From Actinoplanes liguriensis (lineage in GTDB: Bacteria > Actinomycetota > Actinomycetes > Mycobacteriales > Micromonosporaceae), in the NCBI GenBank assembly GCA_000715855.1, contig KL571196.1, positions 19,209-26,443 of the forward strand: a DNA stretch of 7,235 nt, written 5' to 3'. Made by a program: the position numbers and the translations under genes. Positions 5,577 to 7,235 of the stretch are shown here, in pieces (the stretch's first letter is position 1; every line of letters starts with the position of its first letter). Below the pieces are notes generated by a model. It was not told the origin of the DNA and did no database searches. It saw only the letters and a list, made by a program, of their open reading frames with translations.

Positions 5577-6071
5577 ATGACCTCCACGCAAACTTGGTGG
5601 GCGGCGCCCGTGGCCGGTCTTCTCGGCGTGTTGATCACGCTGATCGGGACCGGCCGTGCCCAGCGGATGCGGACCCGGGACGAGGCGAACATCGCTGTCT
5701 ATCTGGGATTCTGGGATGCCTGTCTGGACCTGTACGAACTCGCGGTGTGGTCACCGGATCGTGCCGAGGCTCCAGCGCCGACCCGGCCGCTGGTCGCCCA
5801 GATCGGCCGCCTCGGCCGGGCGATCGGCTATCGCGGCACCCGCACGGTGATCAATGCCGCGCGTCGGGCCGAGCAGGAGGCGGCCACCTTCGCGGATCTG
5901 GTAGAGCAGTTACGCCGCGACACGCTACGTGGCGCCGGTGGTGAGCTGGACAAGGATGCGGCCGGCCGTTACGAGACCGCGAGGCTTGCGCTCGCGTCGG
6001 CGATCGAGGAGTTCGGGGCCGCCTCCCGGCGGGACGTCAACCTGCGCGGCCGGTGGGGCTTTCCCTCGTAG
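5577..6071 (+). CDS. Small single-pass membrane protein with helical cytoplasmic tail
   Basis: This 164-aa protein is of unrecognised family. Residues about 7-24 (WWAAPVAGLLGVLITLIG) are one transmembrane helix, followed at once by a basic stretch (GRAQRMRTR, 26-34). By the positive-inside rule the N-terminus is outside and the rest cytoplasmic. The tail is mainly helical: NIAVYLGFWDACLDLYELAV (38-57), a proline-containing break (60-71), VAQIGRLGRAIGY (73-85), VINAARRAEQEAATFADLVEQLRRD (91-115) and YETARLALASAIEEFGAA (132-149). I see no catalytic motif. I chose ATG 5577 because upstream sequence in this frame is antisense to the NB-ARC gene. The gene is divergent from the STAND gene with 75 bp between the starts, and its last 35 bp overlap the glycosyltransferase gene end. 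A role as membrane partner or effector of the STAND protein is speculation from position. Confidence 0.75.
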   Translation: MTSTQTWWAAPVAGLLGVLITLIGTGRAQRMRTRDEANIAVYLGFWDACLDLYELAVWSPDRAEAPAPTRPLVAQIGRLGRAIGYRGTRTVINAARRAEQEAATFADLVEQLRRDTLRGAGGELDKDAAGRYETARLALASAIEEFGAASRRDVNLRGRWGFPS

Positions 6072-7164
6072 CTTCGGCCATCAAGAGGGCTGCGGCCGGA
6101 CGGGCGCCGTCCACGTCGGCCAGGCGCCGACGCCAGGCCGCGGTCGCCGTCCGGATGACCGGGTCATCGGCCAGCCTGGTGACGTCCGCGTAGAACCGGG
6201 CCGGGTCGTGACCGCCGGTTGCGGCGTAAACGCCGACGCCGAGCCGGACCAGTTGGTCGGCGATGAAGCGTTGCTCGGCCGATCTCGGGGCAAGGGCCAT
6301 GGGTACGCCGGCGGACAGGCCCTCCAGTGCCGAGTTCATCCCGGCGTGCGTCAGGAAGACCGTGCAACGTTGGAGAATGCGCAGCTGAGGGACCTCCCGG
6401 GTGAGCTTCACGTTGGCGGGCATCGGTGAGACTCGTGCGGGATCGACGGGTCCGGTGGCGATCACGACCTGCCACGGGCGTCCCTCGAACGCCTCGCCGA
6501 CCGCCCGGAAGAACCTGGGGGATCGGCCGAAGACGGTGCCGGGCGATACGTACAGCAGCCGGGTGCCGACCTCGGACGTCGGTTCCGGACGGCCGGAACG
6601 GATCAGCGGGGCGACCAGGCTTACCGAGGCGGGCAGCGTTTCCACGGCTGGTTGAAGGTCGGGCAGCGCGTGTGCCAGTACCAGGCGACCAGGGCGAAGA
6701 TGACGGCGTGCGGACGGGAGGTGGTGACCGGACCAGCGGCCGATTGCCGCGCGCACCCGCGGTCCGTCAGCGAACGTGGTGCTGAACAGCGCCGACCGGA
6801 TCCCGGACCGCCGGGTGACGCGGTCGGCCCAGCCGAGCATCGGGTCGAGGACCACCAGATCCGGTCGCCGGGCCCGGAGCTCCGACGCCAGCGTGCTTGC
6901 CGTCCGTGCGTTACGCAGCGGCCGTTGGACTCGGTCGATCAGGAACCGTCCGGCGCCACTCCACCCGTCCGGCACGAACACGTCCGGGACCGGGTCCAGC
7001 ACCGTCACCCCGGCCCCTGTCGCCCGGACCGCAGCCGCGAATCGGTCCCCTACCAGCGCCCGGACCGTGGCTCCCCGCGCGACCAGCTCGGACATCACCG
7101 GCAGCATGGGATGAACATGCCCGGCCGTCGAATAGGGCACGAACAGAAACGACGTCGCCGTCAC
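6037..7164 (-). CDS. GT1-family (MGT-like) glycosyltransferase
   Basis: This 375-aa GT-B-fold enzyme should move a sugar from a nucleotide sugar to a small-molecule acceptor in the cytoplasm. The N-terminal acceptor domain begins with FLFVPYSTAGHVHPMLPV (6-23); H16 in GHVHP lies where the catalytic histidine of GT1 enzymes sits. DLVVLDPMLGWAD (102-114) is the usual acceptor-domain core. The C-terminal donor domain starts near 201 (TRLLYVSPGTVF) and carries the nucleotide-sugar motif THAGMNSALEGLSAGVPMA (272-290), then AEQRFIADQL (296-305), with E297-Q298 at the usual D/E-Q sugar-contact pair. The length is slightly short for the macrolide-glycosyltransferase group. The start is GTG (7162-7164). 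The frame is open further upstream, but the family N-terminus begins here and the GTG overlaps the TGA of the preceding gene (GTGA), indicating translational coupling. Acceptor and donor are unknown; a secondary metabolite or carotenoid-like acceptor is possible. Confidence 0.88.
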   Translation of the reverse strand: MTATSFLFVPYSTAGHVHPMLPVMSELVARGATVRALVGDRFAAAVRATGAGVTVLDPVPDVFVPDGWSGAGRFLIDRVQRPLRNARTASTLASELRARRPDLVVLDPMLGWADRVTRRSGIRSALFSTTFADGPRVRAAIGRWSGHHLPSARRHLRPGRLVLAHALPDLQPAVETLPASVSLVAPLIRSGRPEPTSEVGTRLLYVSPGTVFGRSPRFFRAVGEAFEGRPWQVVIATGPVDPARVSPMPANVKLTREVPQLRILQRCTVFLTHAGMNSALEGLSAGVPMALAPRSAEQRFIADQLVRLGVGVYAATGGHDPARFYADVTRLADDPVIRTATAAWRRRLADVDGARPAAALLMAEATRESPTGRAG

Positions 7165-7235
7165 CGGGCACGGACGAGGAGGCGTACGCGGCGCGGACCG
7201 GAGCTGATCGTGATCGGCCCGTCCGGCAGCGGCTC
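7161..7235 (-). CDS. C-terminal end of an upstream gene coupled to the glycosyltransferase
   Basis: Only the last 24 codons and a TGA stop are in the window. The frame has no stop and ends in a hydrophobic and basic tail (SSGPRRVRLLVRAR). Its TGA (complement of 7161-7163) shares bases with the GTG start of the glycosyltransferase, a classic GTGA overlap, so the two probably form one leftward operon. The fragment is too short to recognise a family. Confidence 0.55.
   Translation of the reverse strand, partial: EPLPDGPITISSGPRRVRLLVRAR

Overview
The window is very GC-rich, codon third positions are dominated by G and C, and long antisense shadow frames run opposite the real genes. This and the protein families point to a high-GC actinomycete. 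The Micromonosporaceae (Actinoplanes-like) are a reasonable guess from gene style, but the sequence alone does not prove it.

Layout, left to right. (1) The 5' part of a leftward gene (1-347, GTG start, cut by the window edge) encodes a short helical protein followed by two proline runs. (2) A 254-bp divergent spacer leads to a rightward FadE25-type acyl-CoA dehydrogenase (602-1756), which ends at a strong hairpin with a TTCG loop (1784-1809). (3) A leftward TetR-family repressor (1966-2634) and a rightward small NTF2/SnoaL-like protein (2753-3226) are divergent. They share a spacer holding a perfect 27-bp palindrome (2657-2683) that overlaps the -35 of the rightward gene, so this looks like a self-contained repressor/target unit. 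(4) A leftward STAND-type NB-ARC/TPR gene occupies 3353-5501 but is broken into two frames near 4915-4934. The N-terminal frame carries the P-loop and Walker B. The C-terminal frame resumes after the point where the GLPL-containing part of the ARC domain should be. An out-of-frame internal deletion is the simplest reading. (5) Seventy-five bases away and divergent is a 164-aa protein (5577-6071) with one N-terminal membrane helix and a helical cytoplasmic tail. Its promoter appears to be interleaved with that of the STAND gene. (6) A leftward GT1/MGT-like glycosyltransferase (6037-7164) overlaps the membrane-protein gene tail to tail by 35 bp. Its GTG start overlaps the stop of an upstream leftward gene, of which only the last 24 codons are in the window (7161-7235).

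The acyl-CoA dehydrogenase is a housekeeping-type gene. The rest (TetR/NTF2 pair, STAND gene with a divergent small membrane protein, glycosyltransferase operon end) looks accessory. The most interesting parts are the STAND/membrane-protein divergent pair, with its apparent disabling lesion, and the perfect operator palindrome. No tRNA, rRNA, CRISPR array, transposase or attachment site was seen.
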